From contig JACKLM010000008.1 of NCBI GenBank assembly GCA_024235895.1, positions 1 to 64,000 on the forward strand: a DNA stretch of 64,000 bases, read 5' to 3'. The position numbers and the translations under genes are program-made. The notes beneath the pieces were generated by a model. That model was not told the origin of the DNA. It made no database searches and worked only from the letters and a program-made list of their open reading frames with translations. Of the stretch, positions 1-8,716 are shown piece by piece (position 1 is the first letter of the stretch; each line of letters starts with the position of its first letter). The DNA is from Burkholderiaceae bacterium (lineage in GTDB: Bacteria; Pseudomonadota; Gammaproteobacteria; Burkholderiales; Burkholderiaceae_C).

Positions 1-36
1 GGCGTCAGGCGGCCCGGGCTTCGTCGTTTGGGTTTC

Positions 37-113
37 TGGCGCGGCTGGCAGGATTCGAACCCACGACCCCTTGGTTCGTAGCCAAGTACTCTATCCAACT
101 GAGCTACAGCCGC
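37..113 (-). tRNA. tRNA-Arg (anticodon ACG)
   Basis: The minus strand folds as a complete tRNA cloverleaf. A 7-bp acceptor stem (GCGGCTG with CAGCCGC) closes it, the D-arm is GCTC-AGTTGGATA-GAGT, and the anticodon stem CTTGG/CCAAG encloses the loop CTACGAA. The T-arm carries GGTTCGAATC. The anticodon is ACG, which reads arginine CGN codons after A-to-I editing. The 3' CCA is encoded at 37-39. It lies just downstream of hemY on the same strand. Confidence 0.95.
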
Positions 114-162
114 GCGAGCCGCGCAGTATAGCACCGGCCTCCCGGGCCGGCCGCGCGGGCGG

Positions 163-1407
163 TCAGCCGCACAGCGCCGCCGCCTCGCGGTCGCAGGCGG
201 CGGCGGCCTCGGCGTCGCCCTGATCGCGCGCCAGCGCGGCCAGCCGCAGCCAGGCGTTGCGGCGCAGCGGCGGCGCGAGCCGGGTGTCCGCCGCGGCCGG
301 CTGCAGCAGCTGGCGCGCCTTGCCCCAGAGCTGGCGCTCGGCGAACGCCGCCCCGACCGCCAGCTGAACCTGCGGGTGCTGGCCCTGGCGCTTCAGGGCG
401 GCCTCCAGCAACGGCAACCAGTCCGCCTCGAGCCCTGGTGCGGCCTCGACCAGGGCCTGCGCCAGCCGCTCGCGCGCGTCGGTGTCGCCGAAGTCGGCCA
501 GCGACTCCCAGTGCGGGCGCAACCAAGCACGCGCGTCGGCGTGCAGCCCGAGCGCGACCGCGCGCGACACCGCACGCGCCACCACGTGCGGGTCGCGCCG
601 GTCGGCGGCATCGAGCTGCTGCCAGCACTGGCGCAGCTGCTGCCCGTCGTGTGCGTTGTCGATCGCCTCGCCGGCCAGCGTTCGCAGCAGCCCGCGTGCG
701 ACCTCGGGCGAGAACGCCTGGTGCTTGGCCAGCAGGCGCGCCGTCTGCAGCGCCTGCAGCGGCTGCCTCGCCAGCTGCGCGGCGCGCAGCCGCAGCCGCA
801 GCGCCTGCGTGCGCCGCGCGACACCCGGCGGCAGGTCGGCGAGCCGTGTCGCCGCACGCTCGGGGTCGCGATCGTCGAGTGCCCACTCGACCGCGGCCAG
901 CCGTGCGCCGTCGTCGGCGCGCGTCGCACCGCCGCTGCGGCGCAGCTCGGCCAGGCTGTGCAGGTGCTCGTCGCGGCGCGCGCGGTCACCGAGCCGGTGC
1001 AGGCTGCCTGCGGCCATCAGGTGCGCGAGCTGCGCGAACTCGCGATCGATGCCACCGAGATCGTGGTGCAGCGTCAAGGCGCGCAGCGCGGCCTTGTGCG
1101 CACGGGCGTAGCGGGCCCCGAAGGACTCGGCGAGCGACTCGCGCAGCGCGGCCTGCGCGGCACGCTCGCGCTGCAGCGCGCGCCACTCGGCGGCACGCCG
1201 CGGCAGACGCAGCACCGCGATCAGCGCCTGCAGCACCAGCAGCGAGAGGGCCCCGACCAGCAGCAGCACGATCAGGAACAGGTTGAGCGACAGGTCGGCG
1301 CGCCAGCCGCCCGAGACGATGCTGACCAGCCCGTCGTTGCGGCCGAAGGTCAGCGCCGCGACGACGGCCGCCGCCGCCAGCAGCAGCAGCCACACGACCA
1401 GACGCAC
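163..1407 (-). CDS. hemY: HemY-type inner-membrane TPR protein of the heme operon
   Basis: 414 aa. Two hydrophobic segments lie near the N-terminus (about residues 2-20 and 39-64), followed by a long Ala/Leu/Arg-rich alpha-helical region typical of TPR repeats. This is the architecture of proteobacterial HemY, a membrane protein encoded at the end of the heme operon; it is distinct from Gram-positive HemY oxidases. Its biochemical role is not settled, but it is thought to coordinate tetrapyrrole enzymes. It is the last gene of a hemC-hemD-hemX-hemY series and starts 15 bases after hemX ends, which implies co-transcription. Confidence 0.88.
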   Translation of the reverse strand: MRLVVWLLLLAAAAVVAALTFGRNDGLVSIVSGGWRADLSLNLFLIVLLLVGALSLLVLQALIAVLRLPRRAAEWRALQRERAAQAALRESLAESFGARYARAHKAALRALTLHHDLGGIDREFAQLAHLMAAGSLHRLGDRARRDEHLHSLAELRRSGGATRADDGARLAAVEWALDDRDPERAATRLADLPPGVARRTQALRLRLRAAQLARQPLQALQTARLLAKHQAFSPEVARGLLRTLAGEAIDNAHDGQQLRQCWQQLDAADRRDPHVVARAVSRAVALGLHADARAWLRPHWESLADFGDTDARERLAQALVEAAPGLEADWLPLLEAALKRQGQHPQVQLAVGAAFAERQLWGKARQLLQPAAADTRLAPPLRRNAWLRLAALARDQGDAEAAAACDREAAALCG

Positions 1408-1422
1408 GCGCGTGGTCCTCGG

Positions 1423-2670
1423 TCAGCGACCGCTGGCGGTGGCGATCGCCGCCAGCGTCGCCTCCGGCCGCGGCAGCGCCGCCGGCCGCGCCTGCGAGAC
1501 GACCTGGCGCAGCGTCTCGGCCACCGCCTGCACCGGGCGCGCGCGGCGATCGAAATAGCGGTCCAGCAGTGCGCGCGCCGCCGCCAGGTCGGCCTGTGCC
1601 GCCTCGTGGCGGCGCGCCAGCACCGCCACGCGCGCGCCCAGCAGCCTGAGCTCGAGGTGGCGGCGCAGGTAGTCCGCCTGTTCGGGGGCGAGCAACGCCG
1701 CCTCGGGCGCGTCGATCCGCCTCAGCCGCACGAGGCCGAGCGTCTCGTCGCGCACGCCCTCCCACAGCGCCTGGGCACCGCGGCGCCAGGCTGGCAGCGG
1801 TGCCGCGTCGGACGGTTGCCCTTCGCCGGCGGCCACCCCCGTCGGCGCCGACGTGCCGGCCGCGGCGGCCGGAGGCCGCCGCGCCTCGTCGCGGCGTGGC
1901 CCGGAAGCCTTGGGCGCGCTGGTCGGCGCCGCGGCGACGTCCGGTTCGGCGAGCAGGGGCAGCGTCTCCACGCTGCGCAGCGCCTCCTCGAGCCGCCCGG
2001 CGAGCATCGCCGGATCGGGTGCCGCGCTGGCCCGGGCGCGCTCCAGATCGGCCGCCACCGCACGCCGCACGCGCACCAGCAGCGGGCTCGTGACAGCGGC
2101 CAGCCGCTCCTCGGCGTGACGCAGCGACATCAGCAAGGCGTCGGCGCTGCCGCTGATCGCGGTCTGGTGCATCGCCATCCGCAGTCCGGCCTCGAGCTCG
2201 GCCAGCACGGCCTCGTCACCCGATCGCGTGATCGACTGCAGCAGCTCGTCGACCTGCTGGCGTGCGGCGCCGATCTCCGCCACGCGCAGCTCGAGCAGCG
2301 TCGTCTTGGCCAGCGCCTCGCGCGACTGCTCGTGCGACTGGCGCGCGAGCGTGACCGCCTCGGCGATCGATTCGGATCCGGCCTGCTGGCGACGCACGAG
2401 CTCGGCCTCGAGCCGCTGCAGTCGGCCCTGGGACTGCCAGGCCAGCGCCGCGGCGACGCTGGCGAGTGCGATCGCGGCCCCCGCCAGCAACCACGCCAGC
2501 GGCGCGCGCGTCGCGGTGCCGGACGGCATCGGGTCGCCCGCGGCCGGCGTCCCCGCCGCCGCGGGGCCGGCGGCCCGGGACGCGACGCCAGGGTCGGCCG
2601 CGCGGCCTGTCGGTGCGGTCGGGCCACCGCGCTCGGACGACGGCGGAAGGGGGTCGGGGGTGTCGGTCAC
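1423..2670 (-). CDS. hemX: HemX-like membrane protein (uroporphyrinogen-III methyltransferase-like family)
   Basis: 415 aa. A low-complexity Pro/Ala cytoplasmic leader (residues 1-55) precedes one transmembrane helix (about 57-77). Next comes a coiled-coil segment rich in Gln, Glu and Arg (78-160), then a helical domain. This is the HemX plan found next to hemD in proteobacteria. The name of the family is misleading, because HemX lacks the SAM-binding methylase fold. It begins 10 bases after hemD ends and precedes hemY by 15 bases. It probably helps organise heme enzymes at the membrane (inference). Confidence 0.88.
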   Translation of the reverse strand: MTDTPDPLPPSSERGGPTAPTGRAADPGVASRAAGPAAAGTPAAGDPMPSGTATRAPLAWLLAGAAIALASVAAALAWQSQGRLQRLEAELVRRQQAGSESIAEAVTLARQSHEQSREALAKTTLLELRVAEIGAARQQVDELLQSITRSGDEAVLAELEAGLRMAMHQTAISGSADALLMSLRHAEERLAAVTSPLLVRVRRAVAADLERARASAAPDPAMLAGRLEEALRSVETLPLLAEPDVAAAPTSAPKASGPRRDEARRPPAAAAGTSAPTGVAAGEGQPSDAAPLPAWRRGAQALWEGVRDETLGLVRLRRIDAPEAALLAPEQADYLRRHLELRLLGARVAVLARRHEAAQADLAAARALLDRYFDRRARPVQAVAETLRQVVSQARPAALPRPEATLAAIATASGR

Positions 2671-2680
2671 GGTCAGCGGG

Positions 2681-3553
2681 TCATTCTAGGAGGCCGCCGT
2701 GCGGTCGGTCGTCGTCGAGACGGCCGCGGCTGCCGCGAACGCCCTGGCCGCGCACCGCGTCGACGACCGCCTCGATGCGCGCCGCGCATTCGGCGACGGT
2801 GGCAAAACCGGCGCGACGCGCCGCGTCGGCGATGCGCGAGTGGGTGGCCAGCGCATGCGCCCCGCCCGGCGCGCCGGGCGCCAGCGCCAGCAGGTTCGTC
2901 ACCGCCTCGCTGCTGCTGAACAGCCACAGGTGGCCGGCCGGATCGGCCAGGGCCTGGTCGATCATTCGTCGCCCGTCGGCGCCGGGCCTGGGCGGCCGGC
3001 GCGCGTAGGCGGCCAGGTAGCGGACCCGCGCGCCCGCGCTGCGCCACTGCGCCGCCAGCCAGTCGCGGCCGCCCTCGCCGCGCACGACGAGCACGTCGCG
3101 CCCGTCCCAGCGCTCGTGCTGCAGCAGCGTCCACAGCTGCTCGGAGTCGTAGCTCGGCGCATCGGCGGCGGGGGCGACGACGAGCGCGGCCGGCACGCCG
3201 GCGGCGCGCAGCGCGTCGGCGGTCGCCGGGCCGGGGGCCGCGGCGCGCGTCGTCGCCGGCCAGGGCGCCCCGCACGGTCGCAGCGCGAAGAAGGCCTGCA
3301 CGGCGTTGCCGCTGACGAAGAAGACGAGCGTGGTCGCCCCCAGCTGCGCCCAGGCCTCGTGCACCGGCGCCGGGTCGGCCACCGGGCCGATGTCGATCAG
3401 CGGCAGCGCCACCGCATCCAGGCCCGAGGCTCGCAGTGCGTCGACCCACGGGGCTGCCTGCGCCGCCGGGCGGGTGACGATCACGCGCGGCAGCGCGGCG
3501 GTGCCATCGGCGTCGGCGCGGACGGCAGGCGGGCTCGTGGGGGCTTCGGTCAC
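2681..3553 (-). CDS. hemD: uroporphyrinogen-III synthase
   Basis: About 290 aa. HemD cyclises hydroxymethylbilane to uroporphyrinogen III with inversion of ring D. The domain starts near residue 19 with PRVIVTRPAAQA. The typical bilobal motifs FFVSGNAVQAFF and LWLFSSSEAVTNLL follow in order. I chose the GTG at 3553 because it gives a short leader and leaves a normal 62-base gap after the hemC stop. With hemC as sequenced, the two genes fall in one open frame without a stop between them. That is a consequence of the hemC frameshift and not evidence of a true fusion. Confidence 0.85.
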   Translation of the reverse strand: MTEAPTSPPAVRADADGTAALPRVIVTRPAAQAAPWVDALRASGLDAVALPLIDIGPVADPAPVHEAWAQLGATTLVFFVSGNAVQAFFALRPCGAPWPATTRAAAPGPATADALRAAGVPAALVVAPAADAPSYDSEQLWTLLQHERWDGRDVLVVRGEGGRDWLAAQWRSAGARVRYLAAYARRPPRPGADGRRMIDQALADPAGHLWLFSSSEAVTNLLALAPGAPGGAHALATHSRIADAARRAGFATVAECAARIEAVVDAVRGQGVRGSRGRLDDDRPHGGLLE

Positions 3554-3615
3554 GGTCGAGGCGCGCAGCGCGGGTCGTCGATCCGGGCGCCGGGCTCGGG
3601 CTGGCCCGGCGCCGG

Positions 3616-4546
3616 TCAGGCAGCCGGCAGGTAGCCGTCGGCACCGTGCGCGCGCAGCTCGGCGACGACCTGCCCGCCGAGCGCGCGCGCGGCCAGCGTC
3701 AACCACCGGCGCGGCAGCGCGCGCGCGCAGCAGCGGCCGGTCGAGCTGCCGGCCGTCGCCGAGCAGCGCGTCCAGCGCCAGCGTGCCGTCGCCCTGCCAG
3801 CTCGCGTGCGCCGCCAGCGGCAGGCTGCAACTGCCGCCCAGCGCGCGCGAGACGGCGCGCTCGGCCTCGACCGCGAGCCAGGTCGGCCGATGCGCGAGCG
3901 GCGCCAGCGCGGCGTGCAGCGCGGCGTCGTCGACGCGCAGCTCCAGCGCCAGCGCGCCCTGCCCGGCCGCTGGCAGCATCTGGCCCGGGTCGAAGCACGC
4001 GCGGATGCGCGCGGCCAGTCCCAGCCGCACCAGCCCGGCGGCGGCGAGCACGATCGCGTCCATCGCCCCCTCGTCGAGCTTGCGCAGCCGCGTGTCGAGG
4101 TTGCCGCGCAGCGGCTCGATGCGCAGGTCCGGCCGGGCTGCGAGCAGTTGCACCGCGCGGCGCAAGCTCGACGTGCCGACGCAGGCGCCCTGCGGCAGCT
4201 CGGCCAGCGTCGCGAAGCGCGGGCTGACGAAGGCGTCGCGCGGGTCCTCGCGCTCCAGCACCGCCGCCAGCGCGAAGCCCGCCGGCAGGTCCATCGGCAC
4301 GTCCTTCAGCGAGTGCACCGCGAGCTGCGCACGCCCGTCGGCCAGCGCGGCCTCCAGCTCCTTGACGAACAGCCCCTTGCCGCCGACCTTGGACAGGGCG
4401 CGGTCGAGGATCTGGTCGCCGCGCGTCGTCATGCCGAGCAGCTCGGCCTGCCTGCCGAGCCGGCGGGCCAGCAGCGCGCGAACGTGCTCGGCCTGCCACA
4501 GCGCGAGCCGGCTTTCGCGGGTGGCGATGACGATGGGGTCGCTCAT
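3616..4546 (-). CDS. hemC: hydroxymethylbilane synthase, frameshifted near the 3' end
   Basis: HemC condenses four porphobilinogens to hydroxymethylbilane. Seen in order: MSDPIVIATRESRLALWQ, the HSLKDVPMDLP block, GTSSLRRAVQLL, and the cofactor-cysteine loop GGSCSLPLAAHA. The expected C-terminal end (LGGQVVAELRAHGADGYLPAA, then TGA at 3616-3618) is in another frame. The switch lies at the alternating GC run 3681-3690, where loss of one GC unit or gain of one base fits; the gene length of 931 is not a multiple of three. Without correction, translation runs into hemD. It could be an assembly error or a real slippage mutation. The short upstream gap is shared with divergent ppc. Confidence 0.85.
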
Positions 4547-4632
4547 TCGCTCATTATCGCCAGCGCCGCCGCCGACCCCGCGGCGTGACGGCGCGCCGCG
4601 TGCGCGGGCTGCGGCGTGCAGAATCGACCGCG

Positions 4633-7491
4633 ATGCCACGCCACCGACCCGACGCCATGCCCGATCCGATCGCCGAGCCGGCACGCCGCCGCAGCACCGA
4701 GTCCGATCGCGCCGCGGCGGAGAAGAACCGCCCGCTGGTCGACGACATCCGGCTGCTCGGCCGCATCCTCGGCGACGTCATCCGCGAGCAGGAGGGGCGC
4801 GAGGCCTACGAGCTGGTCGAGCGCGTGCGCCAGCTCGCGGTCGCCTACCGCCTGAAGGCGGATGCGCGCGCCGGGCGCCAGCTCGACCGCCTGCTCAGCA
4901 GCCTGTCGGTCGAGCAGACCGTCAGCGTGATCCGCGCCTTCGGCTACTTCTCGCACCTGGCCAATATCGCCGAGGACCGCCACCATGTGCGCCGCCGGCG
5001 CGTGCACGAGGCCGCCGGCCGGCTGCAGGACGGCTCGATCGCGTTGGCGCTGCAGCGGCTGCGGCGCGCCGGCCACCGCAGCGAGGACATCGCCGCGATG
5101 CTCGCGGGTGCGCACATCGGCCCGGTGCTGACCGCGCACCCGACCGAGGTCCAGCGCAAGAGCATCCTGGACGCCGAGCGCGCGATCGCCGAGCTGGTCG
5201 CCGCGCGCGACGCGCTGGCCGGCGAGCGCGAGCGCGACGACAACGAGGCGCTGATCCGCGCCCGCGTCACGCAGCTGTGGCAGACACGCATGCTGCGCCA
5301 TGCGCGGCTGACGGTGGCCGACGAAATCGAGAATGCGCTCGGCTACTACCAGCACACCTTCCTGCGCGAGATCCCGCGCCTGTACCGCGACCTCGAGCGC
5401 GCGCTGCCCGGCGCGCCGATCGCGCCCTTCCTGCGCATGGCGCACTGGATCGGCGGCGACCGCGACGGCAACCCGAACGTCCTGGCCGGCACGCTGCGGC
5501 TGGCGCTGGCGCGCCAGGCCGAGGTCGCGCTGCGCCACCACCTGACCGAGGTCCACCACCTGGGCGCCGAGCTGTCGATGTCGCAGCTGCTCGCCCCGGT
5601 GACGCCGGCGATGCAGGCGCTGGCCGACCGCTCGCCGGACCGCAACCCGCACCGCGAGGACGAGCCCTACCGGCGCGCGCTGACCGGCATCTACGCGCGG
5701 CTGGCGGCGACACTGCACGCGCTGACCGGCACCGAGGCACTGCGCCACGCGGTCGCGCCGCAGGAGCCCTACGCCAGCGCCGACGACTTCGCCGCCGACC
5801 TCGCGGTGATCGCCGAATCGCTGCGCGCGCACCATGCCGAGGTCCTGATCGCGCCGCGGCTTGCGCCGCTGCAGCGTGCGGTGCAGGTCTTCGGCTTTCA
5901 CCTCGCCACCCTCGATCTGCGACAGAGCTCGGACAAGCACGAGGCGGTGGTCGCCGAGCTGCTGCGCGTCGCGCGGCTCGAGCCCGACTACGCGGCGCTG
6001 CCGGAGGCCGCGAAGCGCCAGCGCCTGCTCGCGCTGCTCGACGATGCGAGGCCGCTGCGCGTGCGCGGCGCCGCGTACTCGCAGCTGGCATGCGACGAGC
6101 TGGAGATCCTCGAGGCCGCGCGCGAGGCGCGCGAGCGCTACGGCGCACAGGCGATCCGGCACGCGATCATCAGCCACACCGAGGAGGTGAGCGACCTGCT
6201 GGAGCTGCTGCTGCTGCTCAAGGAGGCGGGCCTGATGCGCGGGCTGCTGGCCGACGATGCGGTGGCCGACCTCGTCGTCGTGCCGCTGTTCGAGACCATC
6301 GCCGACCTGCGCCGCGCCGCGCCGATCATGCACGCGTTCTACGCCCTGCCCGGGGTCGCCGCGATGGTCGCGCGCAGCGGCGGCGAGCAGGAGGTGATGC
6401 TCGGCTACAGCGACAGCAACAAGGACGGCGGCGTCCTGACCAGCCACTGGGAGCTGTACCGCGCCGAGCTCGCGCTGGTGGCGCTGTTCGACGCGCTGCC
6501 GGGGGTGCGGCTGCGCCTGTTCCACGGCCGCGGCGGCACCGTCGGCCGCGGCGGCGGGCCGAGCTACGAGGCGATCCTGGCGCAGCCGCCGGGCACGGTC
6601 GACGGGCAGATCCGCCTGACCGAGCAGGGCGAGGTCATCGGCGCCAAGTATGCGAACCCGGAAATCGGGCGGCGCAACCTCGAGACGCTGGTCGCCGCGA
6701 CGATGGAGGCCACGCTGCTGCACCCGACGCGCGACGCGCCGCGCGCCTTCACCCAAGCGGCCGAGGCGCTCAGCCGCGCCGGCTTCGCGGCCTACCGGCG
6801 ACTCGTCTACGAGACCGAGGGCTTCGCCGACTATTTCTTCGCCGCCACGCCGATCGGCGAGATCGCCGAGCTGAATATCGGGTCGCGCCCGGCGGCGCGG
6901 CCGAAGACCGGCGCAGCCGGCGGTGGCACGCCGCGGCGCTCGATCGAGGACCTGCGCGCGATCCCGTGGAGCTTCTCCTGGGGCCAGTGCCGGCTCGCGC
7001 TGCCGGGCTGGTGCGGGTTCGGCTCGGCGGTGCAGGACTACCTGGGTGCGGAAGGCACGCCGGCGCACGCCAGGCGGCTGGCGCTGCTGCGGCGCATGCA
7101 CCGGCAGTGGCCGTTCTTCCGCACCCTGCTGTCCAACCTCGACATGGTGCTGGCCAAGACCGACCTCGGTGTCGCCGCGCGTTACGCGGGGCTGGTCGAG
7201 GACCGCAGGCTGGCGCGGCGCATCTACGCCGCGATCCGCGACGAATGGCAGCGCACGAACGATGCGCTGGCGGCGATCACCGGCGCCGGGTCGCGGCTGC
7301 AGGGCAACCCGGCGCTGGCGCGGTCGATCGAGCACCGCTTCCCGTACCTGGACCCGCTCAACCACCTGCAGGTCGAACTGCTGCGGCGCACCCGCAGGCA
7401 GCGCGGCGACGAGCCCGGCCACGAACGGGCGCAGCGCGGGATCCACATCTCGATCAACGGCATCGCGGCGGGGTTGCGCAATACGGGCTGA
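4633..7491 (+). CDS. ppc: phosphoenolpyruvate carboxylase
   Basis: About 952 aa. It carboxylates PEP with bicarbonate to oxaloacetate, the anaplerotic feed of the TCA cycle. Catalytic and binding motifs are intact: HPTEVQRKS (His169), GGDRDGNPNV, LRQSSDKHE, YSDSNKDGG, the mobile-loop motif FHGRGGTVGRGGGPS near residue 630, EVIGAKYANPEIG, and the C-terminal RNTG, which corresponds to the conserved QNTG. The start is uncertain: in-frame ATGs also occur at 4585 and 4657, and none has a strong ribosome-binding site. It is divergent from hemC. Confidence 0.96.
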   Translation: MPRHRPDAMPDPIAEPARRRSTESDRAAAEKNRPLVDDIRLLGRILGDVIREQEGREAYELVERVRQLAVAYRLKADARAGRQLDRLLSSLSVEQTVSVIRAFGYFSHLANIAEDRHHVRRRRVHEAAGRLQDGSIALALQRLRRAGHRSEDIAAMLAGAHIGPVLTAHPTEVQRKSILDAERAIAELVAARDALAGERERDDNEALIRARVTQLWQTRMLRHARLTVADEIENALGYYQHTFLREIPRLYRDLERALPGAPIAPFLRMAHWIGGDRDGNPNVLAGTLRLALARQAEVALRHHLTEVHHLGAELSMSQLLAPVTPAMQALADRSPDRNPHREDEPYRRALTGIYARLAATLHALTGTEALRHAVAPQEPYASADDFAADLAVIAESLRAHHAEVLIAPRLAPLQRAVQVFGFHLATLDLRQSSDKHEAVVAELLRVARLEPDYAALPEAAKRQRLLALLDDARPLRVRGAAYSQLACDELEILEAAREARERYGAQAIRHAIISHTEEVSDLLELLLLLKEAGLMRGLLADDAVADLVVVPLFETIADLRRAAPIMHAFYALPGVAAMVARSGGEQEVMLGYSDSNKDGGVLTSHWELYRAELALVALFDALPGVRLRLFHGRGGTVGRGGGPSYEAILAQPPGTVDGQIRLTEQGEVIGAKYANPEIGRRNLETLVAATMEATLLHPTRDAPRAFTQAAEALSRAGFAAYRRLVYETEGFADYFFAATPIGEIAELNIGSRPAARPKTGAAGGGTPRRSIEDLRAIPWSFSWGQCRLALPGWCGFGSAVQDYLGAEGTPAHARRLALLRRMHRQWPFFRTLLSNLDMVLAKTDLGVAARYAGLVEDRRLARRIYAAIRDEWQRTNDALAAITGAGSRLQGNPALARSIEHRFPYLDPLNHLQVELLRRTRRQRGDEPGHERAQRGIHISINGIAAGLRNTG

Positions 7492-7511
7492 GATCGTCGC
7501 GGGATGCGCCG

Positions 7512-7781
7512 TCAGTGCCGACGGCGACGACGAACAGCGACGAGTCCGGCGAGGCCGACAGTCAGGAGTGCCAGCACCCCGGGCTGCGGCACCGGAGTCG
7601 GGTCGGGATCAGGATCCGGATCGATGATCTCCTGCTCGAATCCCGCGTACCGGACGCTTGGCTGGGCGTAGTTGTAGAAGCCGAACTGGCCCCCAGCGGC
7701 AAAGGTCGCGTCGTTGACCGAGACGTTCCACAACTCGGTCGCGCCCGGCTCGACGATGATTCGGAAATCCCCCGGCGTGGG
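7512..7781 (-). pseudogene. C-terminal remnant of a PEP-CTERM protein
   Basis: An open stretch of 89 codons follows a TGA at 7782-7784 and has no convincing start. It contains a short beta-rich segment, then a DP repeat linker (DPDPDPDPTP). It ends with the sorting signal VPQPGVLALL, a hydrophobic helix and an RRRRR tail, which is a slightly degenerate PEP-CTERM (PQP in place of PEP). The upstream 170 bases (7782-7952) hold only short open stretches in shifting frames. I read this as the surviving 3' end of a surface-protein gene. An intact PEP-CTERM gene lies at 46270. Confidence 0.6.
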
Positions 7782-7952
7782 TCACCTCGCAGGAGCCCTG
7801 GCGGGGATGTGCGTCTTGCTCGGCAGCGACAATTGCGCTCGTCCAGGATGTGCGCATACGCGTCGAGGTCGGCAACCATCGCCTGCAGCTCGAAACCGCC
7901 GCACCCTACCCGACCTGATGCACGCCGACCCGCGACCCCGAGGAGCCCCGCG

Positions 7953-8591
7953 ATGACGATCACCCTCTACGACTGCGCCACCGCACCCAGCCCGCGCCGC
8001 GCGCGCATCCTGCTGGCCGAGAAGGGCATCGCGCACGAGACGGTGCAGGTCGACCTGCGCGCCGGCGAGCAGCTCGGCGAGGCCTTTCGCGCCATCAATC
8101 CGCTGTGCACGGTGCCGGCACTGCGCACCGACGAGGGCGCAATGCTGACCGACAACGCCGCCATCATCGCCTGGGCCGAGGCCTTCCGCCCCGACCCGCC
8201 GCTTCTCGGCACCACGCCGCTGGACAAGGCCGAGGTCGCGAGCTGGCACTGGCGCGCCGAGTTCGAGGGCCTGCTCGCCGTCGCCGAGGTGTTGCGCAAC
8301 AGCTCGCCGGCGATGGCCGGCCGCGCGCTGCCCGGGCCGGTGGACTACGCGCAGATCCCGGCACTGGCCGAACGCGGGATGCAGCGTCTGCAGCAGTTCC
8401 TGCAGGCGCTGGACACGCGGCTGGCGGACCGGCGCTTCGTCGCCGGCGAGCGCTTCAGCGTCGCCGACATCACCGCCGCGGTCGCGCTGGACTTTGCGCG
8501 CATCGTCAAGGTCAGGCCGGATGCCGCGCTGCATCCGAACCTGCTGCACTGGCGCGAGTTGCTGGCGCAGCGGCCGGCGATGGCGCTGTAG
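7953..8591 (+). CDS. glutathione S-transferase family protein
   Basis: 212 aa. The N-terminal thioredoxin-like half (MTITLYDCATAPSPRRARIL) has the Ser/Pro glutathione-contact region, and NPLCTVPALRTDEG supplies the cis-Pro. TDNAAIIAWAE is the conserved gamma-Glu binding segment, and the all-helical C-terminal half contains RFSVADITAAVAL. A clear ribosome-binding site, AGGAG, begins at 7941, 12 bases before the ATG. The substrate cannot be told from sequence; detoxification by glutathione conjugation is the default reading. Confidence 0.9.
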   Translation: MTITLYDCATAPSPRRARILLAEKGIAHETVQVDLRAGEQLGEAFRAINPLCTVPALRTDEGAMLTDNAAIIAWAEAFRPDPPLLGTTPLDKAEVASWHWRAEFEGLLAVAEVLRNSSPAMAGRALPGPVDYAQIPALAERGMQRLQQFLQALDTRLADRRFVAGERFSVADITAAVALDFARIVKVRPDAALHPNLLHWRELLAQRPAMAL

Positions 8592-8716
8592 CACGGCGGG
8601 CGGCGCGCACACGCAGAGCGCAAGGCTGTCCCTGCGCTCTTGCGATGCCTCAAGGCTGGTCGGCGCCCCTGGCGGGACGATCGACCGCCCCGACCGCCTC
8701 ACGCCAGGAGCCCCGA

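Noticed and set aside
2681..4684. A single 667-codon open frame spanning hemC and hemD, suggesting a natural HemC-HemD fusion
   Set aside because: The conserved HemC C-terminus with its own stop exists in another frame at 3616-3690, and the junction sequence is not protein-like. A frameshift explains it better.
4543..7446. A long minus-strand open frame opposite ppc
   Set aside because: The plus strand encodes an unmistakable PEP carboxylase. The antisense sequence is low-complexity Arg/Gln/Ala with no family, a usual effect of extreme GC content.
7782..7784. The TGA before the PEP-CTERM remnant as a second selenocysteine codon
   Set aside because: No conserved Cys context, no coding continuity upstream and no suitable hairpin; a decayed gene fits better.
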